From: Emydura subglobosa
Taxonomy: Eukaryota > Chordata > Testudines > Chelidae
Assembly (NCBI GenBank): GCA_007922225.1
Contig: ML679956.1
Span: 18,511,049-18,575,048, forward strand
Direction of reading: 5' to 3'
DNA: 64,000 bases
Of this stretch, positions 25,851 through 37,318 are shown piece by piece (the stretch's first letter is position 1; every line of letters begins with the position of its first letter). Made by a program: the position numbers and the translations under genes. The notes beneath the pieces were generated by a model that had not been told where the DNA came from, ran no database searches, and saw nothing but the letters and a program-made list of their open reading frames with translations.

Positions 25851-26023
25851 GGGGCCAAATTTTCAAAGATATTTAGATGCCTAAAAATACAGATAGGTGC
25901 CTAGTGGGATTTATGAAAGTGCCTAAGCAGGTTAGGTCCTGACTAATTTAGGCACGTTTGTAAATCCTACTAGGCGCCTATCTGCAGCTTTAGGCAACGA
26001 AACATCTTTGAAAATCTGGCCCC
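25851..26023. mobile_element. Hairpin MITE, best copy of its family
   Basis: Almost the whole element is an inverted repeat with arms of about 75 bp. The left arm has ggggccaaattttcaaagat, then gcctaaaaatacagatagg and tgcctagtgggattt. The right arm, read inward, has ggggccagattttcaaagat, then gcctaaagctgcagatagg and cgcctagtaggattt. Related, more decayed copies are at 13434, 29165 and 44398. It does not code. The superfamily cannot be fixed because the flanks show no clear duplication. Confidence 0.65.
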
Positions 26024-26039
26024 GTGTTTTGGAGTAAGT

Positions 26040-27500
26040 AACTTCTGAGTGTATGTCTTTACAATAGAGTTTACCCAGGTTTGGGCACCTAGGTTAGTCA
26101 AGCCTGAGTGACAGCATCCACACTACTTAGCGGCCCTCAGATCATACCTACATGGCCATGCTGGCACTGCATAACTAAGGTTAAGTGCTAGGATTTCTGG
26201 GGGCATATCCCATGGTTCTTAGTACTGCACTAAGCTGTGCTCCTCTCCAAATTGTTTCACAGTGTATTGTGGAGGAACTGGTCTGTCTTTCTCAGGTCCT
26301 GTGCAGATGTGTTCTTATCCTGCCAACACAATAAACTAAAACGCTTCTGGCTCTGCACACTCCTCACTTCTGTCCACTCCATTCCAGATGGATCCATCTC
26401 AGTTTTGAATGGATACAACAGTGCACATAAGAACATAATATGCAAGCTAGAATGCATCTGTAGTTGCATGTTTAATTCTCACCTCCCTCCCACTTGGAGT
26501 CTCTCTTGGATCACATGTGTCTGGGTGGAATGAGGAAGGGAGATCAAGGTGATGGCTTGGCTTCCACCCTCAATGGAAGCAAAGTCTGTGCCACAACACA
26601 TGATATCCTCCATAATAATAATTGCAATTATCATAAACCAGCTAAACTCTCCCATTTATGTGGTGGCTCTGATGCCCTTTCCACTCTGGTCTGTTCCCTG
26701 GCACTTTACCTGAACAGTTCCATGGATTCTGGACCGAGAATATCCATTAGTTCCTCTGCTCACATGGTCTGTTTGAATTGTAGGGTCTGTTCCAGCCTCT
26801 CCTGTCCTCCTATTAGCAGGATCTGTCTGGCCCCACTCCAAAAATAAATCCATTTGGTCTCAACAGCTCATGCAACATGACACCAGGCTCTATGATGAGG
26901 TTGTGACTGAGCACCTGTCAAACTCCTTGTAGTAGGGGTAGGTTGACAGTTTCTAGACTTGCTATTGACATCTTTTGTCTTGCAAAACATGGTTTCAGGT
27001 TTTTTATTTTCTTTCTGCTCTGAACTGTTGTCCACTCAACCCTCTCCTCTGTCAGCCTCTTGGAGATGTTACTGTACAGGGGATGATTTTGGGAACATCT
27101 CCCCAAATTGTGGACCTTACTGATCTCACATTAGAGGTCCACCAGAACCTTGGTGGGAGGCTTTGACCAGCTAGTAGCACTCTGGAATGAGGATCTCCCG
27201 GCCAGCCTCTCTGTTCAGTCAGGTGCTGTGTGAAATATGGTTTAAATGCTGAGCTGATGTGTATAAATTGGGAAGTGATTTCTAGTGCAGAAGAAGGGAG
27301 TCAATAGAAAAGCAAGAAAAAACAGCCTGTGGGGGATTGTGGGAAGGCATTGGAGCACTATCAGTACCAACGCTCTGGACTCTAGGTTAAAGCCTCCATC
27401 CACACTGCAAAATAGGTGGGTTAAAGCTGAAATGAAAGCAAAACCCAGCTCCAACCAATACCCCCAGCTGGGTAAGCAAGCCTGGGGTCAAAACACAGGT
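26040..27500 (-). mobile_element. Probable PIF/Harbinger-derived element body
   Basis: This region holds the Myb/SANT-like remnant at 26918-27106 plus further minus-strand frames at 26656-26853. Motifs at both sides (ctaggttag ... catccacacta at about 26090-26125 and ctaggttaaagcc ... atccacactgc at about 27379-27402) hint at related end regions. PIF/Harbinger elements carry a transposase and a separate Myb/SANT protein; only the latter is visible here. Exact borders and target duplication were not found. Confidence 0.4.
26918..27106 (-). pseudogene. Myb/SANT-like domain remnant
   Basis: The frame contains YSNISKRLTEERVEWTTVQ followed by RKKIKNLKPCFARQK. This corresponds to the second half of the Myb/SANT-like DNA-binding domain found in Harbinger-associated proteins and in domesticated MSANTD-type genes, where an 'NISxRLxxxG...W..C..KIKNLK..Y' pattern is typical. 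The first helix region upstream (27110-27190) is broken by frame changes and stops. It is therefore a fragment, most simply the decayed Myb-like protein of a Harbinger transposon. Confidence 0.5.
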
Positions 27501-29164
27501 AACCTTTTTATGGACAGCATGGAGGTGGTTAGGTAAGATCCTAGGCTAACCCTATAGTAAAGAAATACCCAAAGTATCTGCTTATTTACCCCTCTGCCCC
27601 ATTTTCAGAGAAGGCAGGCAGAGGGAGGAATGGGCAGAGATTTGGCTTCACTGGCCAGCATAGCTACACTGATGTAGGAAGTGCCATAACAGACCATTAG
27701 TAAACTATTAGTGCCTAGTGCAAGAGGGATGCAGGGAAGACACTGACTCCCAGCTGTCTCCCACTCGAAGTTGCAGTGCCTCCTTGGTTCACTTCTGGAT
27801 TGGTGCAATTTACACACCACCCCTTGCTGAAGGCTCTGCCTACAGTCACAATCTAACCTTGTGATTGTAGAAATAGGTGCTAGTATCACAGTGCTGCTTG
27901 TGAATTTAGTTATTTTCAAGTACATTGGAGCAAAGCAGGACATCACAAAATGAACATTTTGTATGGTTGTGTTTGGGGAGGTGTTTTTGGAAGGGATGAT
28001 ACAAGTACCTTGCAAACTGAACTCCTGTAGCTTCAGATATAGGGCAAGATACACAAGATTTTTTGAATATCCTGATGCTAATGGCACTTTAGACCATGTG
28101 ACTCAGCTCTCTCACTTATGCTAAGCCTAGTGTTAAAATGGAAGGGCATAAAGTAGCAATGAAATGGGGCTATTTGTCACACTCCCTCAAAATAAATCTT
28201 ACTGTACAGTCATTGATGTTTCTAAGAGGCTTAGGCCCTTCATTCCAGAGACTGAATGTGGAACTTTGCGGTGTGGTAACTTAGCTACAGTCTTTGGCAG
28301 GCAATCTTGCTTGTTAAGTGAGACCATATTTTTTAAGAGATGAATTCACAAACGCAGTAAATATTGGATACAGTTGTTGTGCCTGCTCTGAGGCCATCTG
28401 TAGAAGACAAACTCAAAGACAGCAAAAAAGCTTCAGAGGGCTGGGACTCCTATTTTCCTCCTCAGTTTCAGTTTGAAAACTTGCTACCACCAATCTTGAA
28501 TGTGGTACCTTCGTAATTTGCGCTATGTTTTTATCAGCAGTGTGGAAAGAAATTCATTGGAAAAAATTACCAGCCTTATGTCTGAAGCATTTTATGAAAT
28601 GACATGAGTTTATTATTGCTCAGTATTAACTGGTTGACAGTGAGAGAGATAAATATCTGAACTATTCTAATATGCAGGGGCTTCTGCAAAACACAAAAAT
28701 AGATTTATGTCCTGAAGGGCATCCGAGATCATTTCAATGCCATGTACAAGTTTGGCAGTCCTCTTTGCTTTGATTTATTTGTTCCCTTCCTGAGTTCATA
28801 GCCTCCAGTGCTGGCTCCTTGCTGACTTTCATAGCATTATGGATTTATCTATCTGTAAAAAGGGAACTATTATGAAGTAGTAGTAAATGAATCTCACTTA
28901 AAAGTACATAAACCCTTCATTTTCTTTTTTATTACCTTTGTTAAAGATTTTGAAATTATAATAAACAAGCAGCAAAAACATTAAACAATACAATAAAAAT
29001 ATAAATATACTCAGCTGACAAAGGAACATGTAAACCTAGACTGTTGTTTTATCCCTTCCTCTCAATATAATTTTAGATTTCAGATAACGCTCCTGTGTGT
29101 CTCTCTATTTTCTTCAATGGGAACTCTGCCCACAAGGATCAGAATACTTTGGTATTGTAACTGA
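27501..29164. other. Unrecognised segment
   Basis: A 160-codon minus-strand frame at 27605-28087 has no recognisable motif. The rest is AT-rich spacer. Confidence 0.4.
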
Positions 29165-29270
29165 TTTGGCCAAATTTTCAAAAGTGAATATTTGAGTGCC
29201 TAACTGGAGATAGCCTAAATATGCACTGAAGCTAACTGATTAAGTGGACACATCTGAAAATGTTGACATT
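29165..29270. repeat. Decayed hairpin MITE (TTTTCAAA family)
   Basis: The segment ttggccaaattttcaaaagt, then gagtgcctaactgg and agatagcctaaa, followed by acatctgaaaatgttgac, is a weak copy of the hairpin family at 25851. Confidence 0.4.
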
Positions 29271-29779
29271 AGTAAATAAGAAGTTTGTATCAATCAATCT
29301 TGGCCTCCTATACTGTAGAAGAGTTGTACCATTTGTCCTTTTTCTTGTTATTTTAAGGGACATTGTCAACTTAAAACTTTCTTAAAAACCTCTCTGAAAT
29401 TTTTTACCTAGTGTTGTGATGAATGGTATGTAAGATTATTTTCCTGAAAAGGATTAAAGAAAAATAAATTTTCTATTTTTTCCAGTTTTCTTTGTGCATT
29501 TGACAGCACTTTGCAGTCAGTTTCACTGTCTCTCCTGCATAGCACAGTTAGTCCATTTCCCTTTTCCTTTGTGTAGACCTTTCAGACAGCAACAGGGAAG
29601 AGAAAAATATTTGTTACTAAAAGAGAAAAGTGCAAAACTGCAGGAAGGGGCAGGGAGTCTCAGAGGCAAATATAGCACATGAAACTCACTTAAGGTTGAT
29701 GATGTCCATCTAATATTTTGGACAAAGATTAGCAACGATAACCATATTATAATGCCTTAAATGTTACTTGTACTATTGA
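29271..29779. other. Spacer without recognisable features
   Basis: AT-rich noncoding sequence; small frames at 29494-29735 on both strands are unrecognised. Confidence 0.45.
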
Positions 29780-30015
29780 AGAAATCCTTGTTCAAACCCC
29801 TCCTTAAAAGCTCACCTCTTCTGTGATATATAAAAAGACATACAGGCATCTGATGTGCTGTAACCTCTTATCACACTGAGCATAATAGTCTCATTTTTTG
29901 TGCTCTCCCTTGTCTTTTATATCCACCTTTTTTCTTATACTGAATTTGTGAGCTCCTCAGGGCTTAGCACAATGGGGCTGGAGCCCTAAACGCTACCATA
30001 TTTTTAATTCTAATG
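29780..30015. repeat. Ancient SINE/LINE tail fragment
   Basis: The motif gtgagctcctcagggcttag, then cacaatgggg, and ccctaaacgctacca matches the 3' tail repeat also present at 46970 and 49180. The upstream cttgttcaaacccctcctta with aaagctcacctctt resembles an L2-type LINE 3' region. Confidence 0.45.
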
Positions 30016-30040
30016 AACAGTCACAGCTGAGATAAGCTGT

Positions 30041-30263
30041 GGGCTAGTCTACACTAGAAAATTAGCTCAGCCCAGCTATGCCACTCAGGGGCGTGAAAAA
30101 TCCACACCTCTGAGCTACGTAGTTAAACCGACCTAAGTCCCTGTGTGGACAGAACTAGGATGACAGAAGAATTCTTCCATCATCCTAGCTACCACCTCAC
30201 AGGGAGATGGTTTACCAACAGCGACAGGAGAACTTACCCCAATGGGGTAGGTAACGTCTACAC
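30041..30263. mobile_element. PIF/Harbinger-like MITE, truncated by a hAT element
   Basis: The element starts gggctagtctacacta and shares with 61187-61480 the order gtgaaaaatccacac, tctgagctacgtag, ttaaaccgacctaa, a hairpin centre, and gacaggagaa. It breaks off at aacgtctacac, and at 30264 a hAT-type end (cagcggttttcaaac) begins directly. The lost right part therefore predates or accompanied the hAT junction. Confidence 0.6.
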
Positions 30264-30462
30264 CAGCGGTTTTCAAACTTTTTTAGCTGAATCCCCCTTT
30301 TGAGTTACAGTTTTTGGTCGCACACACCCCCCACCCCCCAAGCCCAGACAAAGAGAGACACATGCAAAAGTATGCTTGATAACCTTCTCATAAACCTAGG
30401 AGAGACCTTAATAAAACTTTAATTAAATTGCCTACACCTGTAAGTTTCAACTACAGAGATAC
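30264..30462 (-). mobile_element. hAT terminal region
   Basis: The terminal motif cagcggttttcaaacttttt is typical of hAT ends. It is followed by a C-rich tract near 30326-30340 and then the transposase C-terminal coding region on the minus strand. The matching opposite end was not found beyond 31970, so the element looks truncated. Confidence 0.55.
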
Positions 30463-31970
30463 TTAATATGAAGAGTATGCCTGTTTCTCTGCAGATAGTT
30501 TATCAATTTGTGGGAAGATTTTTGAAACAGACCTCTTGAGGTTGTCCTCCACTTCCATTCTCACACAGTACTTTGCCTTTAGCACAGTAGGTGAAGAGAA
30601 TCTGATTTCACACAAATAAGATGAACCAAATAGCAGAAGAGCTTTAATTGCACACTTTGACAAAAGCTGGGTATATTCTGAGCCAACTTTCAACCAAAAA
30701 TCCCCATACGACTGTTTTTTAAAATTGAATGTCCAGTGTCCTATCACTCTGAAGGTCAGCTTCTCCTGAATGTTATTTGAGAGATGCGACAAAGTCACAG
30801 CCTCAGCTACAAAAAGTTGGATAATCCAGTTATTCAGAGGTGCATTTCTTTAATATTTATCCAAACTGGCTCAGAGAAATCAAGTGATTTTTGACTGGCT
30901 CCACAACACTCAATAGTTCAGATTCTGTTTCACCGATACCATCAGTTAACAACAGGAATGGAATGGTTAAACTAGTTTTGATCTTTGTTTTCCAGAGATC
31001 TAGCTCTCTCTTGAATGCCAATATCTTGTTGTACATGTCAAAAATAGTACTTTCCGCTCCTTACAATGAGACACTTAGAGAATTCAGTTTGCCAAAAATA
31101 TCAGCAAGGTAAGCCAAAAGCACAAGCCAGCAGGGGATCACACAGTCGGTCTGCATTGCTGAAATTCAAATCCAATAGAAGAAGTCAAACTTCAGTTCTC
31201 AGCTGATAAATGCGTTGCAACACCTCCCCCTGGATAGCCACCTGACTTCCACGTGAAACAGCTCTGCTCCATTTCTACAGAAGCAGTGCAGAGGTGTGCC
31301 TTTGTGGCCTGCGTCTTGATAAAGTTCATGATTTTAATAGCATAACTCAGAACATCTGTAAGTTCCCGATCCATGTTTCAGGTTGCAAGGGCTTTGCGGT
31401 GTATCATATAATGAGTGGAGCAATTTCAAACACTTTGGCTTTCAAGCCTGCCCTACCTCCAGGGCTCCAGGATAGAAGGGGCTCCATCCATGCAGATTCC
31501 AACACAGGCTTCCCACTTCAACTCGTGAGATGTTAAGAAGTCATTTAAAATGTTAAACAGTTCAGCTCCAGTTGCATGCATCTTAATTGGCTTGCAGAAC
31601 AAAAAAATCTTCTAATATTGATGTTTTGTGAGTACCAAACATAAGCAATTACATCAAAAGAAGCTCATTTATCTGTTGTTTCATCAGACTGGATTGCAAG
31701 TAAACTGGATAGCAATCAAGAGTTCAGCTGTGCCTTGATATTTTCTGACACATCAGTGATTCATTGGCTGCCTGTGTTGTCTGACACTGGGATTGTTTTT
31801 AACTTCTCTGCTGCACTGCCACAAAGCATCGTCCTGCAAATGTCAACTGCAGCTGGGAGAATCCATTTTCTCCCAGTTGTATAAGGCTTTTTATTCTTGG
31901 CAATGTGGTATGCAACTTGATATGATGCTTTTAAAGCACTTGCAGGGGTGGATACCACATTTTTCATTGT
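30463..31970 (-). pseudogene. hAT transposase pseudogene (Charlie/ZBED5-like)
   Basis: Minus-strand frames spread over about 1.5 kb fit one hAT transposase in order. Near the N-terminal side, 31761-31967 includes ASYQVAYHIAKNKKP and AAEKLKTIPVSDNT. A middle part lies at 31192-31374. The C-terminal dimerisation region at 30463-30798 includes IKALLLFGSSYLCE and MEVEDNLKRSVSKIFPQI. These are the hallmarks of the Charlie-type hAT transposases that also gave rise to host genes such as ZBED5 and FAM200. The BED zinc finger is absent, and stops and frameshifts separate the pieces, so this is a dead copy. It belongs to the element that starts at 30264. Confidence 0.75.
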
Positions 31971-32569
31971 GTTTTTTATTTATTAATTTCTTGTAGCTTT
32001 TGTTAAAAAACAAATTAAAAAAAAAAAACCCTGTACTTTCCTACCAGATCACCATATCCATAAGTAAGGATTACTTACATCAGCAATATCTGATTGATTG
32101 AATCTTTAAATTGCTATTTGAAAATATGTCCAAATAATGTGTGTAAGATTTACCACCCTGATAGTTACTTCTCCAGTACACGCCATAATCTGTTAGTCTA
32201 TGTTTGAATCAGTGGGATGGAGTCCAATAGATTTTTGAAGGATTATAAATTATATCAAATTAAGTGTTCCTCTCTTGCTGTCTTTCTAGTGAAATATATC
32301 TGAACAGTGCATATTACAGCGAAGCGCATTTAACTTGTTTTCCTATCTTTCACTAGGAACCTTAAAAGCAGGCAGTGGAAACCAGCATCTCTGCTTGTAC
32401 TGAACAGGAGATACTCAGCACCACACAGGATCAGGCCTTCAATGGGAAGTATTTGAATGAGTTCTTTAGCATATAATATAATAACTGATTAAATTTCTGG
32501 TACTTCCTGAAGGTGTTGCTTTAAACAATCTAGATTGCCTGCCTGTGGTAAATATATTGAGTAAAGAAG
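31971..32569. other. Spacer without recognisable features
   Basis: AT-rich sequence with an A run at about 32018-32030. It would be the upstream part of the hAT copy if that were complete, but no hAT end or BED finger is visible. Confidence 0.4.
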
Positions 32570-33830
32570 CTGATCTCAGCCCTTCCCCACTCCATCCAAT
32601 ACAAATAATTCCTTTCATATTGGCAATTGAGAAGATATTTTTAATATCATCACCCAGTCTGTGCCATTATCTAAATCCCCCTATTATGCTTCAAAATTCG
32701 ATAAGTTTTAAAAAATTGCTTCATAGGAACAGCCAGGCTAGTTTGATAAGAGGAGGAACCATCTCCATAAACTTGAAAAGAAACCATATGGAGGTGTTAA
32801 CTGCAGGATTGGACAGCTGAGCCATCTAGGTCAAGCCGCGGGCTACAAAATAGAGGCTTGGAAAGTCCAAACCTCCTTTTAGTGAGCCCATGTTCTATTT
32901 TTATGGGTCTTTCCCATCCCATATAAAGATCTTGATCATAATCGGTCTTTTTAAAATATTGTAGTTTACTGAACAGAGGGTGACATCTTGGCTCTATTGA
33001 AGTCAATGGCAAAACTTCTATTGATGTCAGAAGATTTAACCTACATTTTAAATGAGGATGGTAATCTTGATGACTTATTGCAAGCATTAGTTTACTCCAC
33101 TTGGCAAAGGATGTTCGTAAATACTGAATATACGGGGTTCTCTCTTACCATGCTACCTGAGTATTTGTTAATAAATATGCCTTCATATTGCAAACCCTTT
33201 GGTACCCATCAAAATTTCTGAGCTAAATTGATTTCTAGTATTTGGAAGTTTAGCATCCCACCTTTTCAAATGCCCGCATAGAACATTCCAAATCGGATCT
33301 ATCAAAACCTCTCATGTTGCTAAATTTTAAAAAGCTCACCTATGAAAAATGTATTGTTGGGGAAGATATTCTCTATTCTCATTGCTAAAACTTTAATGTA
33401 GTTTTTATTTTTACTTTGTGCATTGAGATGGGCCGGTGATTGATATTACTGCCTGAAAAATCACAGAGGACTGTAGGATTTGATCCTAAGTGAGATGCAG
33501 CTATCCCTTTTCTTCAGTCTCTCTGAATACTGATTGTATCTCCAAATTCAGTTGATCAAAGTATGATCTGTGATGTTCAAGTAATCGTCATTAGACTTCC
33601 CTATGTTTAATGGTTTAATTGCTTCTTCTCCCCCTCATACATAAAAGATCCCTTCAGGCTATCTCTTTCCAGCTTTGTTAATGTAGTTAATTCAGCCCTT
33701 TCTATAAAACAACTGAGATATCACTGTGTCCATCAGTTTCTTACATACTAAATCTTAAAATATTCATAGTTCTCATTGGCTATTTCCTCTAGTCTGAGAC
33801 TCAATCCCCTGACACAAAGAATGTGATCCT
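32570..33830 (-). pseudogene. L1-like LINE ORF2 remnant
   Basis: Read on the minus strand, fragments occur in the order expected for an L1-type ORF2. EEIANENYEYF lies near 33760. A GKS-containing stretch (EAIKPLNIGKS) is near 33640. NYRPIS is at about 33430-33449, the conserved start of the RT palm. A diverged region follows at 33240-33400. A C-terminal WERPIKIEHGL / KGGLDFPSLYF pair is at 32860-32930. Frame changes and stops are frequent. The assignment rests on motif order, because no single piece would suffice. Further L1 sequence may extend toward 34344, but I could not confirm it. Confidence 0.6.
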
Positions 33831-34109
33831 GCTCCCATTTAAGTGAACAGTAGTTTTCACATTAGGTTCTATGAGAACTGAATCGACCTGTAATAATACT
33901 AGAAAAAGTTCTCTGCACTTCTTGTTTCACCAGCAATTTGTGTCCTTTTACACTTACCCTATTGGACCATGTCTTGAAATCTTCACTCAGCTTTTTCTTG
34001 AACCTTATCCAGGCAGAATTCCCACTGCATAAAGACTTCAGGATTTGATCCATTGTTTCTATTTCATGGAAAATAGAGACATTTTGCCTTCGTATTGAAA
34101 GAGAAACGA

Positions 34110-34221
34110 AGGCCCTGATCCAACAAACTCCTATGTGAAGAGCTGTGTGTGTGAGTAATACCATGGAACAATTCGCATATATAAACATACCCGTGTGTAA
34201 GAGTTTACCAGATTGGAGCCT
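34110..34221. repeat. Foldback repeat
   Basis: aggccctgatccaacaaact, then cctatgtga, on the left is mirrored by tgtgtaagagtttaccagat, then tggagcct, on the right. The centre holds gagtaatac and an AT-rich loop. It is a small non-coding hairpin element. Confidence 0.5.
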
Positions 34222-34497
34222 AAATTTGTACTCCATTCCCATAACATTTTTATTTTGAATGTGTTGATACTGTAATTGATACAATCCATTTTCAATGACT
34301 ATAACTTTCCCTGCCAAATCCCAAAGTTCTAGTGTCTCATGCAATCTTACACTTGGTAGTTATTAGACCTGTCATATAAATCATGTTTCTTAGGAATTAG
34401 ACATAATTGTGATTAGAGGCCACAGCCTGTGAATGCAGAAAACAAATACTCTAGTGTATAGATTTATAATATAACAAACATCCTTCCTATTTGGGGT

Positions 34498-35203
34498 TGT
34501 GATGGTCAGGGCTTAAGCCCTTCAACATGCAGAGTGGATTTTTGGTAAGGAAGCCCAGGCCCTCCCACTACCACCAGGCTCCACCCCTGGGCCATGTGAG
34601 GGCAACACAAAAGTCTGGCACTCAGGAGCACCTTAAGGCTACTCTTCCTGGGCCACTTCCTACCATCCCACTATTGTCCAAAATTCACAGTCTATCATGA
34701 AGGGGGTCCACTCACCACTGGGTGCCTCCTCACAGCTAGGCATGGCATAGCAGCTTTCTCTGTTTTGAAGCAGCAGCTGCCTCCCCTCATGCCTTGGCCC
34801 TCCAGCTAAGTTAGTTCCAAGTCTCTCCCCTTCAGGGGTAGTCCATAAACAGCACACAGGGAATTAACACAGATAAACTGGGCTTGTAGGTGAGAGGGGG
34901 GAAATGCCTCCATTTTTAAGTATAACAGAAGCAGGTCCATCCATCCATCCTTCCCTCAAGGAAGGACTGTCAGGCAGTTGCAAAGGGAGAGATCTTGTCT
35001 TCCCCTCAACCCTTTTCTCAGGAGCTAAAAGGTAAAGGTTCTTTTTCTTCCCTGGTCTGCCCACAAGTGATCTATTATCCTCCCTCTTAACTCTTCCTCC
35101 AGCCTGTGCCTCTTTTGCAGGTGTGGTGAGATGGGGCTGGCTGTGCCCAGAGCAACTCTTTAATCCCTGGTGGCCCAGTGTGGGGTTTATATACCCTATC
35201 ACA
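34498..35203 (-). repeat. Solo LTR, gypsy-type, copy 1
   Basis: On the minus strand the element starts TGTGATAGGG and about 10 bp later has a TATA-type TATATAAACC. The same start (TGTGATAGGG) occurs at 42017, and TGTGATGGGG starts the LTR at 59826, so the ends are shared between LTRs in this window. The 706-bp length and absence of internal coding suggest a solo LTR. The far end at 34498 is less sure, and the flanks (ggggt / gtggc) give at best a weak 5-bp duplication. Confidence 0.5.
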
Positions 35204-37261
35204 GTGGCAGATGACTTTTCCCTCTCAATATCCTCTATAAAGGATATGGGAATTGCTAAAGTGTAACTTGACAAAGATAGGAACTATCATAGCCCGTGCA
35301 AAGTCATTCTATGACACTAGTAATTTATAATTAATGCTGACCTGGATCTTGCAGTAGGAAGGTCTTCTGGAAGATTTCTAAGTCTCTCTTTATGTTTCCC
35401 AGACACCAGATTGCTGCAATGCCACAAAGATTTCTTGCTACATAAGCAGAAAGAATAACACACTGCAAAAAGATTTAGCAGTTTTAGTATACTGAAACTA
35501 AGACAGATTTCTTTTGTTAAACGAACAAAGGGAAAAAAGCATGTATTGAAATATTTTTCCCTTGATTTTTTTTATTGTTGCATTTATTTATTCTCTCCTC
35601 TTGTCTGCTTTGGTGCTTACAGTACAAAGGTATTACTGGCTGAACATTAATGGCATTACAAGAACCAAAAATGTGTCAATACTCACTGTTGGATTTCCTT
35701 AATTTACAAGGTTAACAGCAGTTCTGAAGAAGAGCAGAAATTCACAGTCACATTTTACATGGGTGTTTCCTTGAGACTTTGCCCATCCCCACATACCCTT
35801 TGCGCATACAGAGCTTTCAATGACTCAAGTGGGAGTCAAACACAGGTTTCTAGAATTAGGCCCACAGTAGCAGCCTGATCCTGTGGGTTGCTGAGTAACA
35901 GCTGGAGGTATTGAGTGCCCTCAACTCCATTTGAAAGGAGTAATTCAGCACCTAATTCACTTAAGCACGTGTATGTAACTTTAAGATCATGAGGAGTCCT
36001 ATTTACTTCAATTAATGTAGAATAAATTGGGCCATCTAAACATGCCTTGCATCTTTTGCAATACAGCTAAGGGCCAGATTCTGATGCCTTTACTCAGTCT
36101 GAGTTGCATTTCACCATGAATAGCCTCATTGTGTACAAGAGTGTAAGAATTTGCCCCTAAAAATAAAAAAATTAATCCTCTAAATGTAAAGAAACTGAAC
36201 AAATGTCTCAGCTGGAATGCTTTCTTTAGTGTTTCAAATTTTGAAATGCAGAAACATTGATGAAAGGCATTTAACATGTCTACAGAACTTGGTTTCTTTA
36301 ATTGTATTCAGGTTTATATAATTGAATGTGATTTGTCTTTATGGATTTTCTATATGGTACTTAGTATGTGCAATAAACTTCTTTCTGGTACAAAATGTTC
36401 TTTTATGTTAGCTAGTGTACTATTTATCTTTTCATTGTCTACTTTGCGGAGGGTTATATTTTAAAATCCATTAGCAAGAATGGCCTTCATTTTATCTGTA
36501 AATCTAAGTTCACTGTTAGATTCATTAGACCCAAGAGATTTCCAACAATTTCAGTAAAAGGAATATTCTGTTTTAAGAACTCTACAATTCTGAATTTTTG
36601 TCCTGTGCTGTGTTTATCTTCCATCCAACATGATTCTGGTTTCTTCCTGTTGGAAAAATAATTTATTAACATCAGGAGAACTGAATAATGTAACTTTAAC
36701 TTTATTTTTGCCAAATAATAATTTCCACATCTTCTCAGCCACTTTCTATTCATCTGTTAAATTCCTCTTTTGGGTCATTTGTTCTACATTCCAGTGGTTT
36801 GTGTTACTCATTGAGCTGTTGGCAGGCTGAGAGATATGGCGTCCTGAGGAGTGCTCACTCAATACAGCCAGTGAAATTGCAAGATATATGGGATTAGACA
36901 TTTTGATAGGTTTTTCTACTTGTAGAAATGTTTTTATGAAAAAAAGTCAGAGGCTGTTTTCCCCTCAAAAGTAGTCAGGAACATAGTTTACCAGAATAAT
37001 TTGTTAAGGTCTGACCAGCTGCCTTTCAAAACCTGTTTCCTAAGAAAAGTGCTAGTGACTAGAACATGTATGAACTAGTCCATTACTGTGGAATGGGATA
37101 GGCGTTTTTTTGTATTCACTATGCAACAACAGCTACTGCTTTCCTTTAGCTATTATCTGGTCTTGTTTACCTTAGTTTAAATAACACAAATTAATAAATA
37201 AAGCTTTAAAGATAACCAGATCAATAGGAACGTGAAGTCTTGAGCGTTGTGTGAAATAGCT

Positions 37262-37318
37262 TTTTAACAGCCCAATCCAGTTCCCACTGAAGTCAGTGGG
37301 AGCTGCATCAGACCCTAT
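37262..37318. repeat. TCAATGG-core hairpin repeat
   Basis: cagcccaatccagttcccac, tgaagtcagtgggagc and tgcatcagaccc form a compact imperfect palindrome. It is the same family as 19262 and 45805. Confidence 0.45.

Noticed and set aside
27605..28087. 160-codon minus-strand frame
   Set aside because: No motif, signal or splice context recognised; consistent with chance in spacer DNA, though I cannot exclude an unknown element.
30463..31970. Possible live domesticated hAT-derived gene (ZBED5/FAM200-like)
   Set aside because: Several stops and frameshifts separate the conserved blocks and the BED finger is missing, so it is called a pseudogene.
33862..34344. 160-codon minus-strand frame next to the L1-like remnant
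   Set aside because: I tried to fit it to L1 ORF2 but the pieces did not fall in the right order, and a foldback repeat lies inside it. Left unassigned.
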